DNA from: Bacteroidota bacterium
GTDB lineage: Bacteria; Bacteroidota; Ignavibacteria; Palsa-1295
Assembly: GCA_021324735.1 (NCBI GenBank)
Contig: JAJPIO010000004.1
Span: forward strand, 1 to 64,000
Length of the DNA: 64,000 nucleotides
Direction: 5' to 3'
The translations under genes were made by a program, and so were the position numbers. Of this stretch, positions 1 to 8,733 are shown piece by piece. Numbering within the stretch: the first letter of the stretch is position 1; every line of letters begins with the position of its first letter. The notes below the pieces were generated by a model. The model was given only the letters and a program-made list of their open reading frames with translations, made no database searches and had not been told where the DNA came from.

Positions 1-560
1 GATCTATTTCACTCCCTTCTTAAGGGTTCTTTTCGCCTTTCCTTCACAGTACTTGTTCACTATCGGTCACTAGAGAGTATTTAGCCTTACGAGATGGTTC
101 TCGCAACTTCCGACAGACTTCCACTTATTCCGTCGTACTCAGGGTACCTCCAGGAGTCAATAACATTTCGCATACGGGACGATCGCCCTCTATGGTGTCT
201 CGTTCCAGAGACTTCTGCTATGCTATTGATTGGTAACTCCTATACGGAGGCCCTATAACCCCAAAAAGCTAGGCTCTTTGGTTTGGGCTGTTCCCGTTTC
301 GCTCGCCACTACTCAGGGAATCACGATTGTTTTATTTTCCTCCGCCTACTTAGATGTTTCAGTTCAGCGGGTTCGCTCGGTCGTCGCTATGTATTCACGA
401 CGCCGTACACAGGCATTACCCTGTGTGGGTTGTCCCATTCGGAGATCCGGGGATCACAGGCAGCTTCCGCCTACTCCCGGCTTATCGCAGGTAACCACGT
501 CCTTCTTCGCCTTCTAGTGCCAAGGCATCCACCATGCGCCCTTGGTAACTTCATCATAAA
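1..560 (-). rRNA. rrl: 23S ribosomal RNA, 5' portion (runs off left edge)
   Basis: Read on the minus strand, the stretch starting near 560 matches the conserved 5' end of bacterial 23S rRNA: the segment GGGCGCATGGTGGATGCC lies at about 522-539, followed by the familiar domain I sequence (GGAGTAGGCGGAAGCTGCC near 465-483, and the ATCTCCGAATGGGACAACCC region near 428-447). The gene continues past base 1, so only domain I and the start of domain II are present. The exact 5' end is not defined by sequence alone and is placed within about 10 bases. No 16S gene precedes it within the window. Confidence 0.96.
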
Positions 561-575
561 CCTATGATACAGTGC

Positions 576-792
576 TGCACGACTCACGTCGTGCACTTTC
601 AGCAGGCTGCCGCGATTCACATCGCGACCTACTACTTAAGATGCATCACTACAGTGTTTGATGATCGTGTGGTGCACGCTTTAGCTTGCGCCAAAACCCG
701 CCACATCACGAACGTGAACGGATGGCTCCGTTCACACTGATACGCTTCACAGCGCATCAGACCAACTGCATGATTCAAAACGCTTCACAGCG
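576..792 (-). repeat. Array of stem-loops with GUGA tetraloops in the 23S leader
   Basis: Four stem-loops read as minus-strand RNA are each capped by GUGA, a GNRA-type tetraloop: stems 576-583/588-595, 611-616/621-626, 743-746/751-754 and 781-784/789-792. The last two share a 14-base direct repeat, ACGCTTCACAGCGC on the plus strand, at 742-755 and 780-793, inside longer imperfect stems. Two further hairpins, with different loops, lie between them (about 671-692, and a perfect 9-bp stem at 714-722/727-735). The array sits 15-235 bases before the mature 5' end, where processing helices of pre-rRNA are expected. Confidence 0.6.
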
Positions 793-971
793 CTTGAACC
801 TTAGCTCGATACTTGTGTGTAAATCTCTTGGTCATTGCTGACTTAGAGACCTACCCATTTTTTCGCATTTTGATCTTCTTGTGCGTCCTCCGTCGAGCCG
901 TTGGGCCGAAGCTTACAGGACTCTTCATCGAACGTCACCACTCAGTTGTCATTGAACTTTTTGACTTGTGG

Positions 972-991
972 GTCAGGCATTCCTGCCTGAC
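972..991. repeat. Perfect 8-bp stem-loop
   Basis: GTCAGGCA (972-979), loop TTCC, TGCCTGAC (984-991). Read on the minus strand the loop is GGAA, another GNRA loop. No T-run follows on either strand, so it is not an obvious intrinsic terminator. Confidence 0.6.
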
Positions 992-1210
992 GAACCAGCC
1001 TTGCAGAACAATTCGGAGTCGAACCGACATCTCGCCCGTGCGAGACGCACCGCGCTTTTGCTCTTAATAGTTTGGAAACTACCCTCGGATTCGGGCGGCC
1101 TATAACCTAAGCCCTATCTTCCGAAGTTCCAAAACGAACCGTTTTTCTTTGATTTTTCTTTTGGGCACCGCATCCTTCGGGAGGACCGTTTTCTCGGCTA
1201 TTGTGCTCGT

Positions 1211-1257
1211 TTAATATTCATTTTTGGTTCATGAATATTAAGGGTTCCTAAGAACCC
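1211..1257. repeat. Two abutting inverted repeats
   Basis: An 11-bp perfect inverted repeat, TTAATATTCAT (1211-1221) and ATGAATATTAA (1231-1241), is directly followed by GGGTTC (1242-1247), CTAA and GAACCC (1252-1257). They lie between the start of the 23S leader and the 3' end of the gene at 1612. They could be an operator or a transcript-end structure; no poly-T tract follows. Confidence 0.5.
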
Positions 1258-1611
1258 GATTGCCCAGTGAGAGCCCCTCGGACAAACCTTGGTGCCAGCT
1301 AATTACTAAACTTTAGTACGCCGGCGGCGGGGATCAGTTTCGAGTTTTCAAATGAGTTAGTGCTAACCACGTAACTCAGCGTTTTTCAATTGCGGGGCGT
1401 ATAACCGAGAGAGGGCGACCGGCGTTCCAAGAATTCACAGCATTTGTTCGAATTCCCTGTTGCTGGAAGAATTAAAAATCAGCGCAACGGCATTTATTAT
1501 TTTATCAAAAAAATGGAGAGTTGAAGAGCAAGCTATATGATCGAACGATGGGAAGGCATCTCTATTTTAATTTCTAAAATTCTCTAGTGAGAAAGCCGGC
1601 TTCGCCTGATT

Positions 1612-2712
1612 CTAAAATTCTAATGTGAAAGGAAGTGAAGTTACCAAATTAACACTTATGCCATTTTCAAATGAACCATCGGGATTATCTTCAGTCTTTT
1701 GGCCACTATATTCAATCATTAGTCCAACTGTAGGAGTAAATAATGTTTCTGTACTTAACATCGAAATACCAATTCCGGCATTTAAAAACTTCTGACTTTG
1801 CGAATCAGACCACCAATTTTCACGGAAGTAAAATAGCAATCCAACAGGAATAGTCTCGAAAGGTTGAAATAAACCGCCTAATCCTACGTTGGTCGCAGGA
1901 AATGCTTCATAAGATCCCTCCCATACCGTATTATCCGATTTGGTTTGATGAGTTCGAGTTTGTGTGGGATCTTTTGATTCACGAATAGTTGTCAATGTCT
2001 TCTTCTCTAAATCATCAATATTGTTGGTTCGATGATAGGTGACAATTAGACTCAGAAGCAAATTTATGTCCGGAATATACGCAGTTACGTAGGGCTGGAT
2101 GGAACCCGACTTAAATTCTTCTTTTGTAACCTGTTCCGAAAAAGTCTGACTAAAATCGAGTAAACGATAGAGCGAGTTCTCATATTCTAAAGCAATTCCC
2201 GCTTTCAGATTGACTTCATCACGGTAGTCAAGCAATTGTTCTATTTTTTTGTCGATCTCTTTATATTTCGCTTCATATCTGGCTTTGATTTTCTTTTTTT
2301 TATCAGCATCAATTTCACTCTGTTCCTCACGTGCTTGACGCTCCTGCAAAACCACTTTTTTCTTTGTCAATTCATCAGCTTTAAATTGAACGTTACGGTT
2401 ATCGTGCGTAAAATTATACGAGAGACCTAGATGGATTTTTGTACCAGGAGTTAACTCGCCCGTAGCAACAATTCCAGAAACTCCATTCGATGCTTTCCCG
2501 GTCAGCCCGAAATCCAGCGCCGCTCTTGGAAAATTAATTGAATAGCCCGCCCCTAAACTTGCGTCAGATACATTTCCTCTGACCACTCCGTCTAAAAATC
2601 CAATTAAAAAATTACCTCCTTTCGAATCCTCTGCAATAACCTGAGCATTTGCATTGACAAATATCAATGCTGTTAAGCTTACTGTCACGTAAAAACACCT
2701 TGCTACTCTCAT
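1612..2712 (-). CDS. Putative outer-membrane beta-barrel protein with internal coiled coil
   Basis: A 366-residue protein. Residues 1-24 form a signal peptide ending in the ANA-Q type junction. The mature chain has alternating, aromatic-rich strands and ends in F (SLPFTLEF), as outer-membrane barrels usually do. A highly charged stretch at about residues 110-165 (rich in K and E) is likely a coiled coil inserted between strands. It is the last gene of a minus-strand unit that begins with the tyrosinase-like gene at 4698, 20 bases after the preceding gene. I recognise no named family; a role as a surface or channel component of the cluster is only inferred from position. Confidence 0.72.
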   Translation of the reverse strand: MRVARCFYVTVSLTALIFVNANAQVIAEDSKGGNFLIGFLDGVVRGNVSDASLGAGYSINFPRAALDFGLTGKASNGVSGIVATGELTPGTKIHLGLSYNFTHDNRNVQFKADELTKKKVVLQERQAREEQSEIDADKKKKIKARYEAKYKEIDKKIEQLLDYRDEVNLKAGIALEYENSLYRLLDFSQTFSEQVTKEEFKSGSIQPYVTAYIPDINLLLSLIVTYHRTNNIDDLEKKTLTTIRESKDPTQTRTHQTKSDNTVWEGSYEAFPATNVGLGGLFQPFETIPVGLLFYFRENWWSDSQSQKFLNAGIGISMLSTETLFTPTVGLMIEYSGQKTEDNPDGSFENGISVNLVTSLPFTLEF

Positions 2713-2732
2713 ATCTTTAAAATAATCGAATT

Positions 2733-3056
2733 TCAGGGATAAGGTATTCCTTTGGTCGGGGCACCGCTTGGAATCGGAATTGACACTGAATCAGCAACGA
2801 TCGCCTTATTAGTACCTGCACTGAACTGTCCCTCATATTTTTGATCCTGACCATCGACAGTCACCACTAATGAGCAATTAGTAGTGGGAGTACCCGTAGC
2901 CGAAAATTGGAGATTCAAATACCCATTTTTTATGCTGTAATTGTTGTCAGTATAAACTAAAGAGCCACCAGCTGGCTGCATCAGCTTTTGGTTAGAATCA
3001 AGGTAAAGCGACGAATCAATAGGAACGGGTTTAAAACTAATCTTAACTTTTGCCAT
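2733..3056 (-). CDS. Small beta-rich hypothetical protein
   Basis: A 107-residue protein without signal peptide or membrane segment. Its composition (many S, T, G, V, short alternating strands, an internal LVVTVDGQDQKYEGQF stretch) suggests a compact beta-sandwich. It lies 18 bases after the 3075-3455 gene and 20 bases before the barrel gene, so it is probably co-transcribed with the tyrosinase-like operon. No family recognised and no function can be proposed from sequence alone. Confidence 0.62.
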   Translation of the reverse strand: MAKVKISFKPVPIDSSLYLDSNQKLMQPAGGSLVYTDNNYSIKNGYLNLQFSATGTPTTNCSLVVTVDGQDQKYEGQFSAGTNKAIVADSVSIPIPSGAPTKGIPYP

Positions 3057-3074
3057 AATCTATGCAGTACACTT

Positions 3075-3455
3075 TTATGAGTTTGACCATCTTGCGGTAT
3101 TCACATCTTGGTCAACAATAATATTTCCTGACTCGCACGCTGCAGTCAAACCATCTGACCAGCCCATGGAAATCTTGACATTCGTAATCCAGCGATCGTT
3201 ACCAACAGGTTGAATTTGAAGTTCGGATTTACCGTCTGAAAACTCAACGTTAGTTGAATTGGCATTTATAATATTTAGATCGTATGGGCCGTAAGTACCA
3301 GGATCTGGGAATGGTTGTCCGGGTGCGACATTCTCATTCTGAGCTATGATTGAACCATCTTTCTTTTTAACATAGATTCTAACCCGGGTATCAAAGTCTT
3401 TATTGTCGCCTTGCGGCAATACGAAGGTCACGGCTGATTTATTTAGTTGTGCCAC
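3075..3455 (-). CDS. Small beta-rich hypothetical protein, GTG start
   Basis: A longer open frame reaches to 3497, but it would overlap the previous gene. I prefer the GTG at 3455-3453, 5 bases after the upstream stop, with TAGGA just before it as a ribosome-binding site. That gives 126 residues beginning MAQLNKSAVTFVLPQ. The protein lacks signal peptide and membrane segments and looks like a beta domain (TRVRIYVKKKDGS; NVKISMGWSDG). It is the third gene of the operon that starts at 4698. Function unknown; co-occurrence with a copper enzyme and a small membrane protein is the only clue. Confidence 0.65.
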   Translation of the reverse strand: MAQLNKSAVTFVLPQGDNKDFDTRVRIYVKKKDGSIIAQNENVAPGQPFPDPGTYGPYDLNIINANSTNVEFSDGKSELQIQPVGNDRWITNVKISMGWSDGLTAACESGNIIVDQDVNTARWSNS

Positions 3456-3460
3456 GATTC

Positions 3461-3835
3461 CTATTTTGTTTTTGCATCCTTGATCGCTTTTAACCATTCA
3501 ACTATTGGATTCCAAAGTCGAGAACCACCAGCCACAAGCAGACCATAAAAGCAGACAGTCGCAACCCCATGTGTCCCCAGTCCATGCAACCCAGGCAACC
3601 CCGGCAACACGCCTCCACCCCAAGCGAGCCACGCTGTTAGAATCGAACAGATAATAGAGAGAAGGCTCACGAAGCCTTCGCGCCGCTGGTCTTTATCTTT
3701 TTCCTCCTCTGTTTTAGGCGGATTAAGTTGAGCAGAAAGCACAGGAAACAATTTTTTGATCGACTCAACGAGTCGTTCGCTTGCAGCCGCTAAGGCTGCC
3801 AGAATTGGGGCGTAATGTTGTAAAAAGTCATTCAT
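3461..3835 (-). CDS. Small membrane protein with two predicted helices (holin-like topology)
   Basis: A 124-residue protein. An amphipathic N-terminal region (residues 1-35) is followed by a charged linker (TEEEKDKDQRREG), then two hydrophobic helices at about 55-72 and 88-106 separated by a short Gly/Pro/Leu turn. The C-terminus is basic. The start at 3835 has GGAG eight bases upstream, overlapping the stop of the tyrosinase-like gene, which suggests translational coupling. The size and two-helix hairpin are holin-like, but there is no endolysin or other phage gene nearby, so this is topology only, not an assignment. Confidence 0.65.
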   Translation of the reverse strand: MNDFLQHYAPILAALAAASERLVESIKKLFPVLSAQLNPPKTEEEKDKDQRREGFVSLLSIICSILTAWLAWGGGVLPGLPGLHGLGTHGVATVCFYGLLVAGGSRLWNPIVEWLKAIKDAKTK

Positions 3836-3840
3836 CGAGA

Positions 3841-4698
3841 TTACTCCTTTTGGCTCGCAGCCATTAAAGTCTGTCCAAGGTGCTGGAGTACATTATTTCG
3901 ATCGCGAGAAGATAATCGAGACGATAATTCTTCTATTATCGAATCCCTAAATGTATCATTAGAGCGGCTCGACAGGGCGGTCAGTGAGTCCAATAAATTT
4001 CCCCCGGCAGCAAGATGAAATGGATCGCCAGGTCCAGAGGGAATAGGAACGACATGCCCTCCCGGAGTCAGTCCTATTCCCGGTGCATCATTGATACCAC
4101 CGAATAGTATCTGAATAATAGCAGTCGTAGTCGTTGAAACAAGGCGGCGCTGAAGGGCTTCCCAACTGACCCTGACATTATCAATCCACTTGTGCCATCG
4201 CCAGAAAATCGGATCAATGGGAGAATCGAATGTTGCCATATCGCCGCCAATCGTATTATGAACGACCCCATGCCACCCCGAGTCGATTGAACCACCGAGT
4301 TCATCGAGTGAGCGGAATTGGATGAGCTTGGTGTATCCATAAACTGGATCGAGATCTATTCCCCCAGCTATTGTTGCCCAACTTGGCGTTTTACAGGCGG
4401 GTGCAACAGCATAAGGGTTATCTGTATGTCGTGCCGAATGTAAGACGTGGTCATGCGACAGCGCTGCAGGTATTTGAGTTGTGGGATCCCATCCACTTAC
4501 CGGAAGGAGCCCTTTCGATTTTCGAAAGACATCGAACTTATCAATGTACTGTTGATGAAATGTAAGAAATCTTTCCCCATAATTACCCGTGCGATTTTGA
4601 TTTTGAGGATCCATGTGCCAATCCATATGTTCGGCCATTCTCGGTGAATGATCGGGATCGCCTCCAAAATATTCCCAGCCAAGGTCGTCTTCAAACAT
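3841..4698 (-). CDS. Tyrosinase/hemocyanin-type copper protein
   Basis: A 285-residue protein with the central tyrosinase domain. A CuA-like site is suggested by H24, H28 and H48 (in LTFHQQYIDKF); a CuB-like site by the HGVVHN pair and DPIFWRWHKWID, the equivalent of the family's DPxFxxHHxxID signature. Such type-3 copper proteins oxidise phenols to o-quinones; here the substrate is unknown. There is no signal peptide. The C-terminal 80 residues are a separate Ser/Gly-rich and helical tail. It is the first gene of a tightly packed six-gene minus-strand operon and lies 140 bases after a LuxR-type regulator. The second CuB position reads WH rather than HH, so full activity is not certain. Confidence 0.85.
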   Translation of the reverse strand: MFEDDLGWEYFGGDPDHSPRMAEHMDWHMDPQNQNRTGNYGERFLTFHQQYIDKFDVFRKSKGLLPVSGWDPTTQIPAALSHDHVLHSARHTDNPYAVAPACKTPSWATIAGGIDLDPVYGYTKLIQFRSLDELGGSIDSGWHGVVHNTIGGDMATFDSPIDPIFWRWHKWIDNVRVSWEALQRRLVSTTTTAIIQILFGGINDAPGIGLTPGGHVVPIPSGPGDPFHLAAGGNLLDSLTALSSRSNDTFRDSIIEELSSRLSSRDRNNVLQHLGQTLMAASQKE

Positions 4699-4838
4699 AC
4701 TTACATCCTCGCAAACTCAAATTTGCATAGCCTACTCTTCCACGGATTTTCGGCACATTCCGGCTCAATCAAAACAAGGCGACTGAACAAGCGCGAAATT
4801 AAGCGCCCTCGACCTATACTCACCCTCTCAAAACCCCA

Positions 4839-5288
4839 TCATTTTTGACTCGATACAATATTAGTCAAATGTGAATCCAATCGACTGCAGCATCCCGTCT
4901 TCTTTCGAATCTTTACTCGGTAGTTCTCGACCGCCTTCTCGCTAATGCAAAGTATCTCTCCTATTCTCCAACTTGGCAGCATTGCTTTCACCAACGCGGC
5001 AACACGCAACTCCATCGGTGTCAGTTGTGGGTAGCGTTGAGCGATCTCGTCGAGATAACGCGCGTAAAGTCCGCCGCTGGCGAGTTCTGCCTGCTCCCAG
5101 GCAAGATGGCGCTTTTTGCGTTTACGGTGTTTGGGTTGCGATGAAGAATAGGGAATAAAAGATGAAGCAATCTCATCCACTTTGTTTCCACCATCATTTT
5201 TCTTCTGAAGAGCTTCTTCGAACGTTCGGTTTGTCACAGGCATCCTCAATTCATTGGTCACAAAATCGAGCAATAGCTCGCACGTCAC
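4839..5288 (-). CDS. Orphan LuxR-type helix-turn-helix regulator
   Basis: A 149-residue protein with a GerE/LuxR DNA-binding domain at about residues 86-140: LTPMELRVAALVKAM, then WRIGEILCISEKAVENYR, the recognition helix region. No receiver, PAS or autoinducer domain precedes it; the N-terminal half is short and basic (KHRKRKKRH). The open frame starts with GTG at 5288; an ATG 15 codons further in is an alternative. It faces the tyrosinase-like operon in the same direction and is an obvious candidate regulator. It closely resembles the gene at 11000-11407, including the shared WEQAE-ASGG block before the HTH. Confidence 0.85.
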   Translation of the reverse strand: MTCELLLDFVTNELRMPVTNRTFEEALQKKNDGGNKVDEIASSFIPYSSSQPKHRKRKKRHLAWEQAELASGGLYARYLDEIAQRYPQLTPMELRVAALVKAMLPSWRIGEILCISEKAVENYRVKIRKKTGCCSRLDSHLTNIVSSQK

Positions 5289-5546
5289 TAATCAGGTAGC
5301 CGGCGTTGCTTTTGCACAAACACACGGCGTTAGGTCGTTGCCTTTCGGTAACGAGTCATTTATTTAGCAACCAATGATCCTGTCGCTGGGAGAAGCAGAT
5401 GGATTCTCTCTCGAGAAATCTCGTGGGCACTGAGCAGTCGAGAGCGATAGTGAGACTGGAGCTCACTCAATCACTTGAGGCAAATATAATCAAAAATTTC
5501 TCGCTACAAATAATGGGCGTTACGAATTAGAGTATATAATCGAAAA

Positions 5547-8500
5547 TTATTGCTCTATTGCCAATTTTTCCGTCCCAACGGGCTGCAACCAGCCTTCCGG
5601 CGACATATAGCTTACGCGCGCGATATATATTCCTGAATTCAATGTTGCAACAGAAGCATGTACGTGTGCCGTCGTGGCAGACGATCCTCTTTCTAATGCC
5701 GGATCTAATCGCAGAACATGCTCGCCCAGCATATCATATACATCAACATAGATATTCGATACACGCGACGGCAAATTCGATAAACGAATATCGATCGCAT
5801 CCTTTGCAGGATTCGGATAAATACCATCGAACCGGATCTTCTGTCCTGCTAAATATCCTTGCAGTAATTGTTCTCCGCAACGGTAAAGATAGGTAAAGAT
5901 TGCGCCTGAATCGCTGGTAGCAGCAACACAATCTGGCTCCAGCGTAGTCTTATTGCCGATCTGGACATTGGATATAATGATCGGCGTTTCGCCGGATGCA
6001 GTAAGATAAGTCGTAAACGTGAGAGTGCCAACAGTGTCCGTGGCAGGCAACGGTGCAATAGTAAAATGCTCGATACCGATATTATTTTGGAGCGAGCCTG
6101 AATCGCGGTTCAAGTTAGCACCGGTTGAATGATCGAACGTTAAAAGATCATTATTATGAGTGACATCGAAGTGAACTGCGGATACGTCTTTACGATCGCC
6201 AGTGAGAACAAGTGTAAATGTCACCACCTGTCCGGCAGATGCGCTGTCACTCGATAACAACTGTAGAGAAATATTGGCCGGATAAATGATGGAGGCAGTC
6301 ATTGGTATTGCGATAGTGCTTCCGGTATCTGCATCGCTGTGTACCGTAAGAACGCCGCTGACCGAAGCGGGCTTTCCTGTGGTATCCGGAGACAGGTGGA
6401 TCGTTAGTGGAATTGAATCGGATGGCAATACAATAAATGGAGTCGCTTGCCCCGATGAGAATGACGTGCTCGAAAACTTTACGCTATCGATTCGCAAGGT
6501 ATCGCATCCATCATTTTTTAGCCAGATCGTCGTGTCCCGAGTTTCGCAGGTATACAATGCGCCAAAATTTCGCAGAGCGAGAACATCGCGATCGGCGATA
6601 TATCGCGTACCTGGCCCTACCGGACTTGAGAAGCTGACGCTCTCTTTTAAGGAGTCGCCGGAGATAATAGTTAGATCGAGCGAGCCCGCAAACGAGCCAG
6701 TATCAGACGCAGTAAAGGATATTGGAATTGCAAGCGTGCTATCCGCAGCAATAATAATGGGCAGCGGCTGATTCGGCATCGAATAGCCAGCACCTGATAG
6801 TGATAGCTGTATGATCGTATCTGGCGAACAACCTTTATTTACAAAAGAGACGATCGTATCACCAGATCGAGAGCACTTTGTCAAGTGAGGAAGATCGATT
6901 GCTGTATCTTTGGCAAACAAGGCTGCTTGCGGAAGTGCAAGCATTTTCACTAAAATGCTTTTTGAGAAATATCCAAAGTTGGTATCCTCGCCCCATGCGT
7001 GAGGAAAGTAAAAGTAATCGTCCAGGATCGAATCGACTCCAACAAAATGTCCGATGATTCGAACACTGTCGGAAAGAGAGCCAACGGTGTCATGCGGATC
7101 GAATACAAAGAATAGGGAATCGCTTGGACCCCATCTAACAGTATCCGGCAAACTAACCCCAACACTTAACCGGGAAGATAACGAAGAAGGGATGATAACA
7201 GAATCGACTACCAACGTTTGGCAAGAATCGATCTTGAAAATAGCTGCATCGCGAGCGGTTTGACAATTGCTTGCTAAAACTGGTGGCGAACTAATATCGG
7301 CGAACGGTATCGTGGTCACATGTACCGTGCGAGTCTCAGACCAATCGGAACAGTGCCAATGGTTCTCGAATCGAAGCACAACATTGCTCGAGGCATGATG
7401 AGGACGATATGCTAACCAAACGGTATCATCATGTCCTTTGCGCAAAACTTTGAGCGATGTATCGAGAAGCACGAAATCGCCAAGACTATCATCCGCAATA
7501 CTTACTTGAGTGCTAAGGCCATCCACATCGCTTAAAAGCGCTGCCGGAATAAGCATTGTCTGGCAACGTGAAGCCAATTCGAGTGGAACGTTGAAGGTAT
7601 CCTGCTGCATCAGCGGCATACCGTTCGAGTCGGTCATGTTTGCACCGCCATGGAGAAAATCGTCTCCTCCAGTGCTGGTCATCCACGGCTCGGATAGGTA
7701 GCTACCACCACTTACAAAGGTCCATGGAATAACGACGTGCTCGCCCATTGGTCCGAAAACACAAAAGGGCCAATGCGGACCGCCATTGACCGTAATGAGC
7801 GATTTCCATGTCAGGCCATCGTCGGTGGAGCGGAAAAAACCAGCCTCGCTCGTAATATAGGGAGTAGTGCTTGCTCCCGCAAGATATTCTCCCCCAGTGC
7901 CCGAACCGGTGATCACCGTCTGCCAGGATGCCCCATAATCTGTTGAACGAAATGCAGTACCCCAAGAGCTCGGACAGACATAAACATGCTGGCATGGGTC
8001 TGCGAAAGCACCGATGCTGGCAGGATCTGTCGCGGTGGTAATAGTACGCCAGTTCGCTCCGCCATCTGTAGATACAAAGATGCTACCATTACCAAAAGCG
8101 ACGCAATGGTTTGTATCGAGGCGTGCGAATGTCTTCATGGGCTCCATCAGGCCCCGGATGTTGCCGGATGCATCCGCGAATACATCGTTGCTATTGATCT
8201 GACCTAAGCCAGAGAACAACCACGTCTTTCCGGAATCTGCCGATACAATCACATCAGCGTTCGTGGCTCCGTAAAGCTTGCCTTGAATTAGTCGGATGTT
8301 GCGAATAATGGTGACGCCGTTCGGGACGTTCGCTGACTGCCAGTATCCCCATTTATTCGCTATATAATAAATGTGAACAATGCCGTTAAGATTTGTGGCG
8401 GTGATACCGTGCACCGGATCGAAAAAGAAAAAGGCAGTGTATTGCGCTGGATAAACTCCATGGTATCGATCACCTAAACCACCAACTTCCAGCCATTCAG

Positions 8501-8597
8501 GCCATGCGATATCCCCTTGCGCCCGAAGGGACGACGCCCCCAGAAGTACATAAAAAGAGAGAATAATCGCAGGAAATGAGACTCTCGGTAAGGACAT
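5547..8597 (-). CDS. T9SS-exported beta-propeller (BNR/sortilin-like) protein
   Basis: I choose the ATG at 8597, giving about 1016 residues, because it places a clean signal peptide (FPAIILSFYVLLGASSLRAQ) at the N-terminus; upstream in-frame ATGs would add 21 residues. Roughly the first 330 residues carry BNR/Asp-box-like repeats (STDGGANW, STDYGASW, STDDGLTW) of a sialidase/sortilin-type propeller. Several Ig-like beta domains follow, then a C-terminal T9SS type A sorting domain (YPNPAKDAIDIRLSN, VYDMLGEHV, GIYIARVS). It should cross the outer membrane by T9SS and be surface-anchored or released. It stands alone between the two LuxR-headed clusters. Ligand unknown. Confidence 0.85.
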   Translation of the reverse strand: MSLPRVSFPAIILSFYVLLGASSLRAQGDIAWPEWLEVGGLGDRYHGVYPAQYTAFFFFDPVHGITATNLNGIVHIYYIANKWGYWQSANVPNGVTIIRNIRLIQGKLYGATNADVIVSADSGKTWLFSGLGQINSNDVFADASGNIRGLMEPMKTFARLDTNHCVAFGNGSIFVSTDGGANWRTITTATDPASIGAFADPCQHVYVCPSSWGTAFRSTDYGASWQTVITGSGTGGEYLAGASTTPYITSEAGFFRSTDDGLTWKSLITVNGGPHWPFCVFGPMGEHVVIPWTFVSGGSYLSEPWMTSTGGDDFLHGGANMTDSNGMPLMQQDTFNVPLELASRCQTMLIPAALLSDVDGLSTQVSIADDSLGDFVLLDTSLKVLRKGHDDTVWLAYRPHHASSNVVLRFENHWHCSDWSETRTVHVTTIPFADISSPPVLASNCQTARDAAIFKIDSCQTLVVDSVIIPSSLSSRLSVGVSLPDTVRWGPSDSLFFVFDPHDTVGSLSDSVRIIGHFVGVDSILDDYFYFPHAWGEDTNFGYFSKSILVKMLALPQAALFAKDTAIDLPHLTKCSRSGDTIVSFVNKGCSPDTIIQLSLSGAGYSMPNQPLPIIIAADSTLAIPISFTASDTGSFAGSLDLTIISGDSLKESVSFSSPVGPGTRYIADRDVLALRNFGALYTCETRDTTIWLKNDGCDTLRIDSVKFSSTSFSSGQATPFIVLPSDSIPLTIHLSPDTTGKPASVSGVLTVHSDADTGSTIAIPMTASIIYPANISLQLLSSDSASAGQVVTFTLVLTGDRKDVSAVHFDVTHNNDLLTFDHSTGANLNRDSGSLQNNIGIEHFTIAPLPATDTVGTLTFTTYLTASGETPIIISNVQIGNKTTLEPDCVAATSDSGAIFTYLYRCGEQLLQGYLAGQKIRFDGIYPNPAKDAIDIRLSNLPSRVSNIYVDVYDMLGEHVLRLDPALERGSSATTAHVHASVATLNSGIYIARVSYMSPEGWLQPVGTEKLAIEQ

Positions 8598-8686
8598 AAA
8601 AATATCTGCCTCTCCCATTATAGAAGAGGCGCACCGAGTATAAGACAAATTAAACAGCAAAAGGTAACAGCCCGCTATAAAACAAA

Positions 8687-8710
8687 ACGGGACGGTTTAC
8701 ACCGCCCCGT
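8687..8710 (-). terminator. Intrinsic terminator after the 8734-9648 gene
   Basis: ACGGGACGGT (8687-8696), loop TTAC, ACCGCCCCGT (8701-8710) form a 10-bp stem with one wobble. Read on the minus strand it is followed by TTTGTTTTAT, so it would end transcription of the protease/beta-protein unit before the propeller gene. Confidence 0.75.
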
Positions 8711-8733
8711 CCTATGCAACCCAAGAAAACGGA

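Larger units (their letters stand above)
563..1611. other. Gene-free leader/spacer upstream of 23S rRNA
   Basis: About 1 kb without a convincing protein or RNA gene. No trace of the 16S 3' end (anti-Shine-Dalgarno region) and no intact tRNA-Ile or tRNA-Ala is seen, so this is not an ordinary 16S-23S spacer. It holds a run of hairpins next to the rRNA (576-792), a strong hairpin at 972-991, and two abutting inverted repeats at 1211-1257. The part nearest the rRNA is probably pre-rRNA leader; the 23S promoter is presumably inside this stretch but I cannot place it. Confidence 0.7.

Noticed and set aside
230-567. Overlapping open frames within the rRNA region
   Set aside because: They lie antisense to the conserved 23S sequence and have no protein-like composition.
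813-1067. 84-residue open frame in the 23S leader
   Set aside because: Composition is irregular, no start signal, and it crosses the strong hairpin at 972-991.
1005-1080. tRNA-like sequence on the minus strand, including a GTCGGTTCGACTCCGA T-arm look-alike
   Set aside because: The T-arm resembles a tRNA, but no acceptable anticodon stem-loop with a seven-base loop and no matching acceptor stem can be drawn. It may be a decayed tRNA or chance.
3461-3835. Holin assignment for the two-helix protein
   Set aside because: Topology fits, but there is no endolysin, spanin or other phage gene around, so only the topology is reported.
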